Shown in pieces: positions 20,809 to 30,485 of a stretch of 64,000 bases of DNA. Source of the stretch: Thermonema lapsum (GTDB lineage Bacteria; Bacteroidota; Bacteroidia; Cytophagales; Thermonemataceae); contig NZ_JAASRN010000001.1 of the NCBI RefSeq assembly GCF_011761635.1, positions 1,075,846-1,139,845 of the forward strand, written 5' to 3'. The position numbers and the translations under genes are program-made. How positions within the stretch are numbered: the stretch's first letter is position 1; the number at the start of each line of letters is the position of its first letter. The notes beneath the pieces were generated by a model. That model worked only from the letters and a program-made list of their open reading frames with translations. It was not told the DNA's origin and searched no databases.

Positions 20809-21048
20809 AGCGCTTACATTTTTAAGACAGTTACTTTTCCTTAAATATCTCACCTTTTGCAAAGGTAAATGAGAAAGGGGCAATAACTAAGTAAGATGTT
20901 CTTATTTTTTTATGGTACGAAAAATGGTTAATTATGTTTAAGAATAGATCGACGCTCTGTTGCGTCAAATAATAGAAAAATCCCCCAAAGATGTCCAAAG
21001 GCAAAAGCATTTTTTTGAACTAACAAAAAACAGTACAAATTTCAGACT
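20809..21048. other. Intergenic leader between the two giant genes
   Basis: AT-rich spacer between the start of paralogue A and the terminator of paralogue B. Besides the promoter at 20860-20890 it holds a small inverted repeat (GACGC 20951-20955 with GCGTC 20962-20966). No coding potential or RNA gene is recognisable in it. Confidence 0.5.
20860..20890 (-). promoter_or_regulatory. Probable promoter of paralogue A
   Basis: Minus-strand -7 element TACCTTTG (20860-20867) matches TAnnTTTG exactly. A -33 element TTAG (20887-20890, one mismatch to TTTG) sits at the canonical 19-base spacing. The start codon at 20808 is 51 bp downstream. Confidence 0.55.
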
Positions 21049-21077
21049 CAAAAAAAGGAGCCCTTATAGGGCTCCTT
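21049..21077 (-). terminator. Terminator after paralogue B
   Basis: Perfect 9-bp GC-rich stem AAGGAGCCC (21055-21063) with GGGCTCCTT (21069-21077), 5-base loop, followed by TTTTTT on the minus strand. It lies 31 bp after the stop codon of paralogue B, so A and B are separate transcripts. Confidence 0.85.
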
Positions 21078-21108
21078 CATCTGAACAATCACTTACCGTT
21101 GTAAGCTG

Positions 21109-24100
21109 CTACTCAATCACAAGACGAGCATAGTACACTTGCCCCTTGTCTGTCTGAAGACTCAGTATATACACGCCGGCTTGTGGTTTACGGCTAAATT
21201 GCAAGCGAAGTGTATGTGCGTCCACTGTATGACGATTCACTTCTACGAGGCGTCCCTGAGCATCATACAAACGCAGGACAGCAACCTTCATATCTGTATG
21301 AGGTAAAACAACAAACAGCTCACTGCCGGTCAGTGGATTGGGATAAACGCTCATCCTACCCAGCTCAGAAATATTATCCCTTACTTCTACTGCCACTGCC
21401 TTCGAATAACTTACTTTGCCGTCTTTTTCTTCTTGGCGCAGGCGGTAGTAATTCACCCCTATGTGCGGAGCAGGGTCGATGTGGTAGTAGGCAGCCACTG
21501 TTTCGCCGCTATTGCGGGCTTCCACACGGGCTATTTCTTCAAACTGCTGCCCGTTGGTGCTGCGTTCTATGCCATAGTAAGCCAAGTGGCTTTCGTTGAC
21601 AACTACCCAATCAAGCTGTACTTGGCTCTGATTGACTACCTTCGCCTGCAGGCTCAATACCTCTACGGGCAACGGAATGAAATACCATCCGATGGTAAAG
21701 CGGCTGTTGCCTAAGGTGGTCACACGCTCGGTAGAGCTGATGGTTACAATATTAGACTCCAAGTCCCCGATTCCACCAATGTCGCGCCAGTACTCGCCTT
21801 TGGAGGCATAACCTCTGCGGATAGACAATTCCGTATTGACTATTGAGGGTGTTGCCTGACGAGCATAAGACAAGTCTTCATCGGAGTAATCCTGCAGAAT
21901 ACTCAACTGCCCTACCAAACTAAGGTCTGCCATCACATTGGGATACTGCGCATCCAAAGGCGGCGGAGCTGCAATGGTGTTTTGCAATGCATTAAAGCGC
22001 AAGGTAACAACTGCTTCCTTCAAATCGCCGGCAGCTACCGCCGGTGTTGCATCTAATGGCAAAGCAGAAGGGAAACCGATATTCTTTATTTTCCAATAGC
22101 GCTGATTGGTAACCATATTGATTCTCGGCGCATAAGGGAGTATCTTGTGGTCCACGCCATCATCTCCTCCCGGTTCGTATATACCGTCTTCATCCTCATC
22201 TTCTGGGTTCCTGCCTTCCATAATCTGCATAGTAAAAGCCGTAGGATTGTTGTTGGTAAGTTTCACCTGCAAGGCATAGCCATCAGAGCCGGCAGGGCTA
22301 TTGCCACCGGTATAGGCGTATCCGGAGCGTCCAATGGGGAAGTTCAAAGCGTTGGAAAGCACTGAAGAACCTTGGAATATACGTCCTACGGGACCATCCA
22401 CAAACGCGGTATTCGGACTTGCCAAGATAGAACGCACCCATGAGCCCTTTAGACCAATGATAATTTCCTTACCGTTACCAGTGCCGTTGTCTTCGCTCGT
22501 CTTAAAGATGCCTTGATCCAGACTCAACAAGTTTTCGACCAGCACACGGCTGTTCAAGGTTACAGTACCGTTCTCTGTCGGTTTTTGAATACGCAAATCA
22601 TAGAACTTTTCATAAGCTTGCAGCGGTCCTGCGGCACTGAGTCGCGTAATAGTCTGCGGTCCGGAGCCATTGAATACCACTTCTCCTGTGCGAGGCACAA
22701 ACACCCCATTGTCGTTAATCCAATTACCTCCCACATAAATCTTGATTCCACTCACATCAGAGGCATCATACACAGGTGTATACGTCGCTGTTGCTGGTTT
22801 CTTAATAACGAAGTCATTATCTACAAAAAGCGCGTCGTTGTTTTCAGTGTATCCACCTTGAAACTCAACATCCCAGAAGTGGCTGAAGGTAGGTCCTGTG
22901 GTGATGGTTCGAGATCCTACGTTTTGATTAAATACTACACGTGCCCGGTCTATGCCGTCGTCTTCCATGTCATAGTCGAAGGCACCTGCCATGCTCCACC
23001 CTTTACCAACGGTGATGGTCTCAAATCCGTTACCCGCACGGATAGTTACCCCCCTGCTTGCGGTAAGGTCGCCGCCATACTCCGTACCCCCAGGGCAAGG
23101 CGATGAACGCTGTATGAGGACTTCAACATTCCCAGAAATATCCAAATTGATGGGATTACCCCCGCCAGTGTCTATAATCAAATCTCGGCAGGCGATTTCA
23201 GGTATCCCATTGGGGGCATTAGTAAATCCTCCCACTATGGGGGTATGGTTATCTGATAAGGAGGCACCATTTACTTGTATGTTTATAGTACCGGGTATAT
23301 AGCGGTGATCTATTACCACGGCATCTTGAATGGTAGGTAGCGCATCATCCGTCCAATTAAAACGGTCATGCCAGCTAACTCCATCGCCTCCACCATCCCA
23401 ATATTTGATTTTACCAGACCATACGATGATAGAATCTACCGGTCCTGTCCATGTACCTGCGGTTTCTCTATCAAACAGCTCGCCAGCAAACACACCAGTA
23501 GCGTTGATGAAGCGGGTTTTTTGATAGCGGATATCAGAAGTATCTCCCGGAAGCTCCCCCACAGGTGGGTCATCGATAGCCACCGTATTCACATAGGCGT
23601 TGCTACCATTGGCGCCCTCTCTGCGCACATTGGAAGCCCCCGGAGAAGTAAGTGCTACGGGGAAGTTGACATTAAACACGTCTTGCGACTCGTAATTTCC
23701 TGGTAGCCATAAGTAAGTAGCATTGTTTACATCTTTCCCATTAGCAAAAGTACCATCGCTGAAAGTACCCACTGCCAATACTGGACACCCACTACCAAAT
23801 AGCGTAATGCCGGGGCTTTTGGGCGTTCCATCACGCATGTCCACGCCGAATTCATCTGTAAACTGAATGTTATAGAAGCGCACGGCTGCCCGCCCGTTGA
23901 TATCGAAGCGGTAGTAATCGTTGCCCATGCGGGAAATACGGACATAGTGGTCTTGAGTGCCGATGGCTTCTAATTCTCCGTTTATAATCAAGTTTTTGCT
24001 TCCTTGAGCCGTGATTTTAGAAGCATCGGTCTGCATAAGCAGCTCGGCACCGGGATTCAAATCTATTTTTCCACCACTCTGTACAGTAAGCCCCGTAAGC

Positions 24101-27100
24101 TGCAGCGATACGGTGGTGCCTATGGGTACGTTGGCGGTCTGCACTACGTATCTGTTACCAATGGTAGTTTGTGCCAAGGCACGCATGCCATCTTCTATGG
24201 TGTAAGTACTGGTCCCGCCACCGGCATTATCGAAGAATACTTGGTAGAATACCTGTCCCCGTGTGCGGATGATGTAGTTGCCCGGAGTAGTAGGGCGGAA
24301 TCGTACGGCTGCCGCCGCATTCAATATCACTTCATCTACATACCCTCCATTGTTCAGCCAGCTGCCCCCTACTATCACTTCACCGTTATCGAAGATAAAA
24401 GTACCACCATCCAGAATAAAGTCATCGCGCGTGGTCAGATCCGAGCCGCTAGAAAGACGGCAAGAGGCAGTGCCATTGGGCTGTTTCATGTGAAACTTAA
24501 AGCAATCTAAGTTGTCACCCAAGCCCTGAAGGATAACAGTCCCGGATGGTTTATCTATCACAAAATTCTCCCAATTATCATCGTTGTCATATTTTACCTC
24601 TTGCTCCCCAGGACCATTGAGCGTAAAGGTAACCACCGAGCCCGGTCCTCCAAAATTATTGGTTCCATTCCCGGATTCATTTCCTCTAACCACATAATTC
24701 TGCCCCACAAATATTTGCGCATTCCCCTGAGCCTCCAACTCTGAAGGAGTATTGGTGTTTCCCAGTCTATTCTCGACAATGATAGACTTCTTCACGCTAA
24801 GGGTGATGTCACCTTGTAAAGTAAGCTTGGTGTTATTTTCGTTATCCTTCTGCGGCTTCAAGTCTTGCGGTTGTTGCCCGCCAGAGCCCGTGCTCTGCCC
24901 GTTGATTACCAGAAGTCCCTCTATTTCTATATGACCTACCCCATTCACTCCTACAATGTTGGAAGGTATAACCACACTGTTTGGTGCTGTATGTGACAAA
25001 TACACATTGAAACGCTCAAAGATGTCGTTCGGTATGCGAGTATCCGTTAAGATATTTACATCGTCTGCCACATCATCGTCTCCGTCTGTATCGAAGTGCT
25101 CTATGTAGTTACCGTCTCCGTCTGTATCGATGGCTGCCAACTCATCTTGCCGCAGCCCTGCCAAGATAAACTCCTGGAAGTCAACAGCTCGCAACTCTGG
25201 TGCCGAAAAGGCACTCTTGGGCATACCGGGGTAAATGCGCAGGGGGTTGTAGTAACGATCATTTTTCAGAGACCAGTTCTGCCAATGAGCCCAGCTGCTC
25301 TGATCTATACCACCCACTCCTACACAACCTTGGTCAACTCCTCCATTCAGATTAGCACCATCAGGGTCTGCTTTCCAGACGTTGGGTGGTCCACCACAAT
25401 TTCTTGAATACCCCCCTACCCAATATATGGGGGCAAACTCGATCCATCTGATGCGGTCAAGCTCGGGGGCACCATTGTCATTGATGCCTCCATCCCATCC
25501 TTCACCGTTGGAGCCGCCGATAGCACCAGATGAAGCAACCATGGTGATCACTCCACAAAAATCACCGGGAGAAACAGGGGATGGGCAGTTTGTAGCCCCA
25601 GTATACCCCAAAGCACTGGCTGAAAGCGATGTGCTGGCTACAATATTCCTATCTGCTGATATATTGCCTGAACCAGTAAAACGAGCTCCTTTGATAGTCA
25701 TAGTTTGCCCGGTATTGATGGTCAGTGCTGTATATCCCGAAGCACCTTGCGCAAAGGAACAATAGCTGAAATTATAATAGATGGGTTCTCCATTTACCAA
25801 TTGATAGCGCGGACCAAGTTCTACGGTATTTCCATCATTGTCGTAGTCGTAAATGTCGGGAAAACCTTGAGTGGGTGGAGCCAGCTCTGAAGCATAGTGC
25901 AACTTAAAGCCTCCATTACTATTCAGACCTCCATTATGTAGAAAACCAACATTAGTAGCACCTTGGTAGTTAAAATTGGTAAAAGCGGCTTCTACCCTTC
26001 CACCGGGCCAGGCTTCCATGCGATAATACTGCCCAGTATTACCGTCTCTATCGACCTGCACGGACTTGGAAGGCGTTCCCAAGAAAGAAAGTAACCCCCC
26101 ATTGCATACTTTTACAAATGCACCTTGAGGGTCGCCACCCGTACAGATACTCAAGCGAGAGCCTGCTTGTAATTCAAAAACCCCATAAACTCGAAGTTCA
26201 TCTGTTGAAGTATTGCCATACAACAAAGTAGCCTCAGGGAGACGGAAGGTCCCCTGCAAAATAGTCATGTTCCCCATGACTCGTCCTCCCTTGCCAGTAG
26301 GAAATTCAACAAACTGGTCTTTATTATCCTTGTAGATAATGACATTGGGTAAGTAAATCCCCGATAGCCCGGCAATAGGCGAATTGGCAAGGTTTTTCAA
26401 GCCAATGGTGTTGCCATTGAGTACTTGATTCAAGTTGCCTATACATACCACCATAGGCAGACGGTTGTTATCTCCTTGCCAAGTTGCTCCTCCAGCATTT
26501 GAGACATTTGAAGGCGTTACATAAAATCCCTTTGAAGCAGAAGGATAAGCAGTATTGTTGTCCACTAAGTTCCCTCGTAAAAACAGTGTAATCACATTAC
26601 TACCTGCCGGCTCATTCGTATATAGGTCCAAGAAAGCGTTATTTTCAATAACGATATCTCTCACATCAATATCTGCTTTAGGAATATCGTATGCATCGGC
26701 ACCTCCGCCCGGGTTATGTCTTGGTTTATTTACAGTAAGCTCATTACCATTGATTACATTGGTTACCACTAGTCCGCAACCCGGAAGGATATTCAACAAG
26801 CGGTCAATCACTAGAGGGTTGCTATAAAGCGTTACTTTATTGCCTGCGCTTTTCTGAATAATTACTTCATCGAAACGGGTAGAGGTCGATGGACGTATCT
26901 CTACATTCCCTCCTCCAATAAACTGTACAGAGGAGGTGCTGGCAGTGAGCAAGGGGTTGGCTGCCGTACAATTTTCGCTATTCCATGAACCCGACAAACG
27001 AATGATAGAGCCTGCATTATAGGCATCGATATAACCTGCCCCTGGTAAAACGATATCCCCATACACTACTAATGGTATACCTGTTTCGATACGGAGCGAA

Positions 27101-28029
27101 CCATTTTCTACAAACAGGTTTTTAGGGGCTGCAATCGTGCCTATGGTTATAGAGGCAATGCCCGAACTCAATATTACTTTTGCTCCACCAGACTTATTGA
27201 TGCGCACCGCTGAGCGAATGGCTACGGCACTAGCATTCAATATTCTGCTATCAGCACTGCCGTCGAAGCGCACAGGCGCAGAGCCGGCAGCAATTGCCTG
27301 GTTACCTATAATAAAGCCTCCTGTCTGCGTATAGTCGCCTTGAATGCTCAAGTAAGCCCCACTGCCAAGGGTAAAATCTCCACTTTCTACAACCGTATTA
27401 CCCTGTACTTGCAAAATTCGCGAGCCGACAAAAGAAGAGCTTCCGCTACGCACACGCAAGTTAGCCACTGGTAAAGAGCCTGTACCTGCGGCTGTGAGTG
27501 TACCACTCTCCATTATCAACTCACGACCTACCATGCGTACACCCCCAAAAGCAGGACCTATGTCCGTAGTCTTGCTACCTCTGTCAAAAATGAGCGTATA
27601 AAAGTAGTCATTATACGAAGTGTTCATTGTTATCTGGTAAGACACAGCCCCTCCGTCACGGAGCACCACTGTACCCGTATTGGGCTGAAATACATTGCTG
27701 GAAGCAATATGTGTCCAGTTGCCGTACACCTCCAGGGTATGAGTACCCAAACTTAGCCTGCCCGTGTAGGTAAGCGCAAAGGTCAGGTTTTTACAGGCTT
27801 CATTGCGAGAGAGTGTGCAATTATTCGCCCCTGTAAATACTACATCATCATTCGCATCAGGGATGCCATCGTTATCATCATCAATCCCCACCCTTATCCA
27901 GTTGGCAGAGTTATTCCATGCGGTACTGGATGCACCTGTCCACGTAAAAGTTGCTTGTGCCAAAGCTTCGCTTGCCCAAAGGAAGCTGCAAACAAGCAGA
28001 AGTAATCTCCATCTATGGTTACATTTCAT
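21109..28029 (-). CDS. Giant secreted protein with type A T9SS tail (paralogue B)
   Basis: 2306 residues; signal peptide ~7-25 ending SEALAQA. The mature N-terminus (FTWTGASSTAWNNSANW, then the Asp-rich GIDDDNDGIPDANDD) is almost identical to paralogue A. After residue ~162 the two share architecture but not close sequence. B has the same ordered panels near residue 920 (HWQNWSLKNDRYYNP) and near 1556 (WHDRFNWTDDALP), long beta-strand repeats between them, and an IPLPVEVLSLQAK fibronectin-like segment before the tail. The type A Por sorting domain (MSVYPNPLTGSELFV...PQAGVYILSLQ) ends the protein. Expected path: Sec to periplasm, T9SS across the outer membrane, tail removed. An Asp/Asn-rich linker at ~960-1010 may bind calcium. 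No catalytic motif seen; role unknown. Confidence 0.87.
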   Translation of the reverse strand: MKCNHRWRLLLLVCSFLWASEALAQATFTWTGASSTAWNNSANWIRVGIDDDNDGIPDANDDVVFTGANNCTLSRNEACKNLTFALTYTGRLSLGTHTLEVYGNWTHIASSNVFQPNTGTVVLRDGGAVSYQITMNTSYNDYFYTLIFDRGSKTTDIGPAFGGVRMVGRELIMESGTLTAAGTGSLPVANLRVRSGSSSFVGSRILQVQGNTVVESGDFTLGSGAYLSIQGDYTQTGGFIIGNQAIAAGSAPVRFDGSADSRILNASAVAIRSAVRINKSGGAKVILSSGIASITIGTIAAPKNLFVENGSLRIETGIPLVVYGDIVLPGAGYIDAYNAGSIIRLSGSWNSENCTAANPLLTASTSSVQFIGGGNVEIRPSTSTRFDEVIIQKSAGNKVTLYSNPLVIDRLLNILPGCGLVVTNVINGNELTVNKPRHNPGGGADAYDIPKADIDVRDIVIENNAFLDLYTNEPAGSNVITLFLRGNLVDNNTAYPSASKGFYVTPSNVSNAGGATWQGDNNRLPMVVCIGNLNQVLNGNTIGLKNLANSPIAGLSGIYLPNVIIYKDNKDQFVEFPTGKGGRVMGNMTILQGTFRLPEATLLYGNTSTDELRVYGVFELQAGSRLSICTGGDPQGAFVKVCNGGLLSFLGTPSKSVQVDRDGNTGQYYRMEAWPGGRVEAAFTNFNYQGATNVGFLHNGGLNSNGGFKLHYASELAPPTQGFPDIYDYDNDGNTVELGPRYQLVNGEPIYYNFSYCSFAQGASGYTALTINTGQTMTIKGARFTGSGNISADRNIVASTSLSASALGYTGATNCPSPVSPGDFCGVITMVASSGAIGGSNGEGWDGGINDNGAPELDRIRWIEFAPIYWVGGYSRNCGGPPNVWKADPDGANLNGGVDQGCVGVGGIDQSSWAHWQNWSLKNDRYYNPLRIYPGMPKSAFSAPELRAVDFQEFILAGLRQDELAAIDTDGDGNYIEHFDTDGDDDVADDVNILTDTRIPNDIFERFNVYLSHTAPNSVVIPSNIVGVNGVGHIEIEGLLVINGQSTGSGGQQPQDLKPQKDNENNTKLTLQGDITLSVKKSIIVENRLGNTNTPSELEAQGNAQIFVGQNYVVRGNESGNGTNNFGGPGSVVTFTLNGPGEQEVKYDNDDNWENFVIDKPSGTVILQGLGDNLDCFKFHMKQPNGTASCRLSSGSDLTTRDDFILDGGTFIFDNGEVIVGGSWLNNGGYVDEVILNAAAAVRFRPTTPGNYIIRTRGQVFYQVFFDNAGGGTSTYTIEDGMRALAQTTIGNRYVVQTANVPIGTTVSLQLTGLTVQSGGKIDLNPGAELLMQTDASKITAQGSKNLIINGELEAIGTQDHYVRISRMGNDYYRFDINGRAAVRFYNIQFTDEFGVDMRDGTPKSPGITLFGSGCPVLAVGTFSDGTFANGKDVNNATYLWLPGNYESQDVFNVNFPVALTSPGASNVRREGANGSNAYVNTVAIDDPPVGELPGDTSDIRYQKTRFINATGVFAGELFDRETAGTWTGPVDSIIVWSGKIKYWDGGGDGVSWHDRFNWTDDALPTIQDAVVIDHRYIPGTINIQVNGASLSDNHTPIVGGFTNAPNGIPEIACRDLIIDTGGGNPINLDISGNVEVLIQRSSPCPGGTEYGGDLTASRGVTIRAGNGFETITVGKGWSMAGAFDYDMEDDGIDRARVVFNQNVGSRTITTGPTFSHFWDVEFQGGYTENNDALFVDNDFVIKKPATATYTPVYDASDVSGIKIYVGGNWINDNGVFVPRTGEVVFNGSGPQTITRLSAAGPLQAYEKFYDLRIQKPTENGTVTLNSRVLVENLLSLDQGIFKTSEDNGTGNGKEIIIGLKGSWVRSILASPNTAFVDGPVGRIFQGSSVLSNALNFPIGRSGYAYTGGNSPAGSDGYALQVKLTNNNPTAFTMQIMEGRNPEDEDEDGIYEPGGDDGVDHKILPYAPRINMVTNQRYWKIKNIGFPSALPLDATPAVAAGDLKEAVVTLRFNALQNTIAAPPPLDAQYPNVMADLSLVGQLSILQDYSDEDLSYARQATPSIVNTELSIRRGYASKGEYWRDIGGIGDLESNIVTISSTERVTTLGNSRFTIGWYFIPLPVEVLSLQAKVVNQSQVQLDWVVVNESHLAYYGIERSTNGQQFEEIARVEARNSGETVAAYYHIDPAPHIGVNYYRLRQEEKDGKVSYSKAVAVEVRDNISELGRMSVYPNPLTGSELFVVLPHTDMKVAVLRLYDAQGRLVEVNRHTVDAHTLRLQFSRKPQAGVYILSLQTDKGQVYYARLVIE
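27545..27921. repeat. 377-bp direct repeat, copy 2 (inside paralogue B)
   Basis: Identical at all positions to 20321-20697, including synonymous codon sites over some 125 codons. Covers residues ~37-162 of paralogue B. The signal-peptide segment just upstream differs between the two genes, so the shared block begins inside the mature protein. Confidence 0.95.
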
Positions 28030-28113
28030 AACAAAACTTTCTTTGATTTATTAATTAATATGGTTTTTTGCGATTTGGTAAACAGATATACAAGTTTTTT
28101 TTAAAAAAAAGCA

Positions 28114-28141
28114 TATACGCACCGGCATGCCGGCACATATA
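28114..28141. promoter_or_regulatory. Imperfect palindrome between paralogue B and tex
   Basis: The 12-bp perfect palindrome CCGGCATGCCGG (28122-28133) is flanked by weaker symmetry (TATA 28114-28117 with TATA 28138-28141), in an otherwise AT-rich divergent spacer. It could be an operator for either gene or a cruciform-forming element. No protein is implied by the sequence. Confidence 0.4.
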
Positions 28142-28164
28142 CTCTAAGTAAGCAAAAATTGTAG

Positions 28165-28172
28165 TATTTTTG
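28165..28172 (+). promoter_or_regulatory. Possible -7 element of tex
   Basis: TATTTTTG fits TAnnTTTG and lies 30 bp before the tex ATG. No TTTG is present at the -33 position, so this is tentative. The palindrome at 28114-28141 ends where the -33 element would begin. Confidence 0.35.
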
Positions 28173-28202
28173 AAGGCATTGTAAGAAATAGAACAAATAC
28201 GC

Positions 28203-30431
28203 ATGGTCGAAGAAGTAATACGCTTATCTGAGAAGCTAGGGCTTCGAATTAAGCAAATCGAAGCTACCATTCAATTGTTGGACGAAGGCGCCACCATCCC
28301 TTTTATTGCTCGTTACCGAAAAGAGGCTACAGGTGGGCTAAACGAGGTGCAAATAGCACAAGTGCGGGACGAAATAGAGCGCCTGCGCGAGCTGGAAAAA
28401 CGACGAGAAACCATTCTCAAAAGCATAGAAGAGCAGGGCAAGCTCACCGACGAGCTGAAAGCTGCCCTCTTGGCTGCCGACACCATAAGTGTGCTGGAAG
28501 ACCTTTACTTGCCCTATCGCCCCAAAAGACGCACCAAAGCCACGATGGCACGCGAAAAGGGGCTGGAACCACTGGCGCAACAGCTATATGAACAGCCAGA
28601 AACGCTTGTTCCCGAAACAGCCGCTCAAGCGTTTGTAGATGCAGAAAAAGGAGTGAACAGCATAGAAGAAGCCCTTGAAGGTGCCCGCCATATCATAGCC
28701 GAATGGGTCAATGAAAGGCAAGAGGTACGCGCAAGTTTGCGTACACTTTTTCAAGAAAAAGCTGTTATCAAAAGCAAGCTCATCAAGGGGAAAGAAGAAG
28801 AAGGGCAAAAATTCCGGGATTATTTCGAATGGGAAGAGCCACTCAAAAGCATTCCATCGCATCGGCTGTTGGCTATTCGCCGGGGCGAAAGCGAGATGAT
28901 TCTTTCCGTAAGCATAGAACCAGACGAGGCAGAAGCCATTGCCCTAATAGAGCATCTCCTTTTGAAAAACCAAAGCCCTGCTGCCGAACAAGTGCGCCAA
29001 GCCATCGCCGATGCCTACAAGCGCTTGCTGCGCCCCTCGCTCGAAACAGAAATGCGCCTAGAATCCAAGCAACGTGCCGACGAAGAAGCTATTAAGGTAT
29101 TTGCCGACAACCTGCGCGAGCTGCTCTTAGCCTCTCCCTTTGGCGAAAAACGCGTCTTGGCTATTGACCCCGGCTTCCGCACAGGCTGCAAAGTGGTAGT
29201 ACTCGACGAACACGGGCAGCTGCTTCACGACGATGTGATTTATCCGAATGAACCACAAAACCAAAAAGAAGCAGCCGGGCAGCTGCTGCGCCAGCTTTGC
29301 CAGCAATACAAGGTGGAAGCCATTGCTATAGGCAACGGCACCGCCAGCCGAGAAACCGAGCAGTTTGTGCGAAGCCTGCACATTCCGGGCGTTTTGGTAG
29401 TTATGGTCAATGAAAGCGGTGCATCGGTATATTCTGCTTCGAAAGTGGCACGGGAAGAGTTCCCCGACAAAGATGTAACCGTACGCGGGGCGGTCTCTAT
29501 AGGGCGGCGGCTGCAAGACCCCTTAGCAGAGCTGGTAAAAATAGACCCTAAATCCATTGGTGTGGGGCAATATCAGCATGATGTGGATCAAAAAGCTTTG
29601 AAAAAGAGCCTTGACGACGTGGTTATCAGTTGCGTAAATGCCGTAGGTGTAGAATTGAATACCGCCAGCAAGCAGCTGCTTGCTTATGTATCGGGCTTGA
29701 ACGAGCGCCTTGCCGACAACATCATCGCCTACCGGACAAAATACGGCGGCTTCCGCAGTCGCGAAGAACTCAAACGCGTGCCGGGCATTGGTCCAAAGAC
29801 CTTCGAGCTAGCAGCCGGTTTCTTGCGCATCCGCCATGGTGAGCATCCGCTCGATGCCAGTGCCGTGCATCCCGAATCTTACCCTGTGGTGGAGCAAATG
29901 GCAAAAGATTTGGGCTGCCGCATAGAAGACCTGCTGCGTGATGCTTCGCTGCGCAAGCAAATTCAAATAGAGCGTTATGTAAACGACAAAATAGGCTTGC
30001 CTACTTTGCAAGACATCATGAATGAGCTTGCCAAGCCGGGACGCGACCCACGCCAAGAATTCGAAGTGTTTCAGTTCGATGAGCGAGTACACAGCATCGA
30101 AGACCTGCAGCCGGGCATGCGCCTGCCAGGCATCGTTACCAACGTAACCAAATTTGGCGCATTTGTGGACATCGGCGTGCATCAAGACGGGCTGGTGCAT
30201 ATCAGCCAGCTGTCGCACGAATATGTAAGCGACCCGGCGCAAGTGGTAAAGGTGCATCAGAAAGTGATGGTTACGGTGCTTGAAGTAGACCTGAACCGCC
30301 GGCGCATTGCCCTCTCGATGAAAACAGATGCCCCACCTCCCAAGAAGCAAGACAAACGCAAAGAGCGCAAGCAAGAAGCAGAAGACATGGCTGCCAAGTT
30401 AGCGGCTCTGCGTGCGAAGTTTGGGCAGTAA
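28203..30431 (+). CDS. tex: Tex-family RNA-binding transcription accessory protein
   Basis: 742 residues with the full Tex layout. The N-terminal helical domain begins with the conserved GATIPFIARYRKEATGGL. A YqgF/RNase H-like domain (VLAIDPGFRTGCKVVVLD) follows near 318-440. Helix-hairpin-helix motifs (RVPGIGPKTFELAAGFLRI) lie near 520-545. A C-terminal S1 RNA-binding domain covers ~640-710 (GIVTNVTKFGAFVDIGVHQDGLVHIS). A charged Lys/Arg-rich tail ends the protein. Tex proteins bind nucleic acid and act with RNA polymerase; the catalytic acids of the RNase H fold are usually lost. It is transcribed away from paralogue B, and pdhA follows 54 bp later on the same strand. Confidence 0.95.
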   Translation: MVEEVIRLSEKLGLRIKQIEATIQLLDEGATIPFIARYRKEATGGLNEVQIAQVRDEIERLRELEKRRETILKSIEEQGKLTDELKAALLAADTISVLEDLYLPYRPKRRTKATMAREKGLEPLAQQLYEQPETLVPETAAQAFVDAEKGVNSIEEALEGARHIIAEWVNERQEVRASLRTLFQEKAVIKSKLIKGKEEEGQKFRDYFEWEEPLKSIPSHRLLAIRRGESEMILSVSIEPDEAEAIALIEHLLLKNQSPAAEQVRQAIADAYKRLLRPSLETEMRLESKQRADEEAIKVFADNLRELLLASPFGEKRVLAIDPGFRTGCKVVVLDEHGQLLHDDVIYPNEPQNQKEAAGQLLRQLCQQYKVEAIAIGNGTASRETEQFVRSLHIPGVLVVMVNESGASVYSASKVAREEFPDKDVTVRGAVSIGRRLQDPLAELVKIDPKSIGVGQYQHDVDQKALKKSLDDVVISCVNAVGVELNTASKQLLAYVSGLNERLADNIIAYRTKYGGFRSREELKRVPGIGPKTFELAAGFLRIRHGEHPLDASAVHPESYPVVEQMAKDLGCRIEDLLRDASLRKQIQIERYVNDKIGLPTLQDIMNELAKPGRDPRQEFEVFQFDERVHSIEDLQPGMRLPGIVTNVTKFGAFVDIGVHQDGLVHISQLSHEYVSDPAQVVKVHQKVMVTVLEVDLNRRRIALSMKTDAPPPKKQDKRKERKQEAEDMAAKLAALRAKFGQ

Positions 30432-30485
30432 GTAGTTGCATTCGAAACAGATATTTTGGTATTTTAGCGGCAAACCTATCTAAGC

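Noticed and set aside
20809-20883. 25 extra N-terminal codons for paralogue A
   Set aside because: They would lie over the likely promoter, and the inner ATG gives a normal signal peptide.
13579-28029. Idea that the two giants are toxin/immunity or contact-dependent inhibition proteins
   Set aside because: No toxin domain, no immunity gene and no two-partner secretion partner; both end in T9SS sorting domains.
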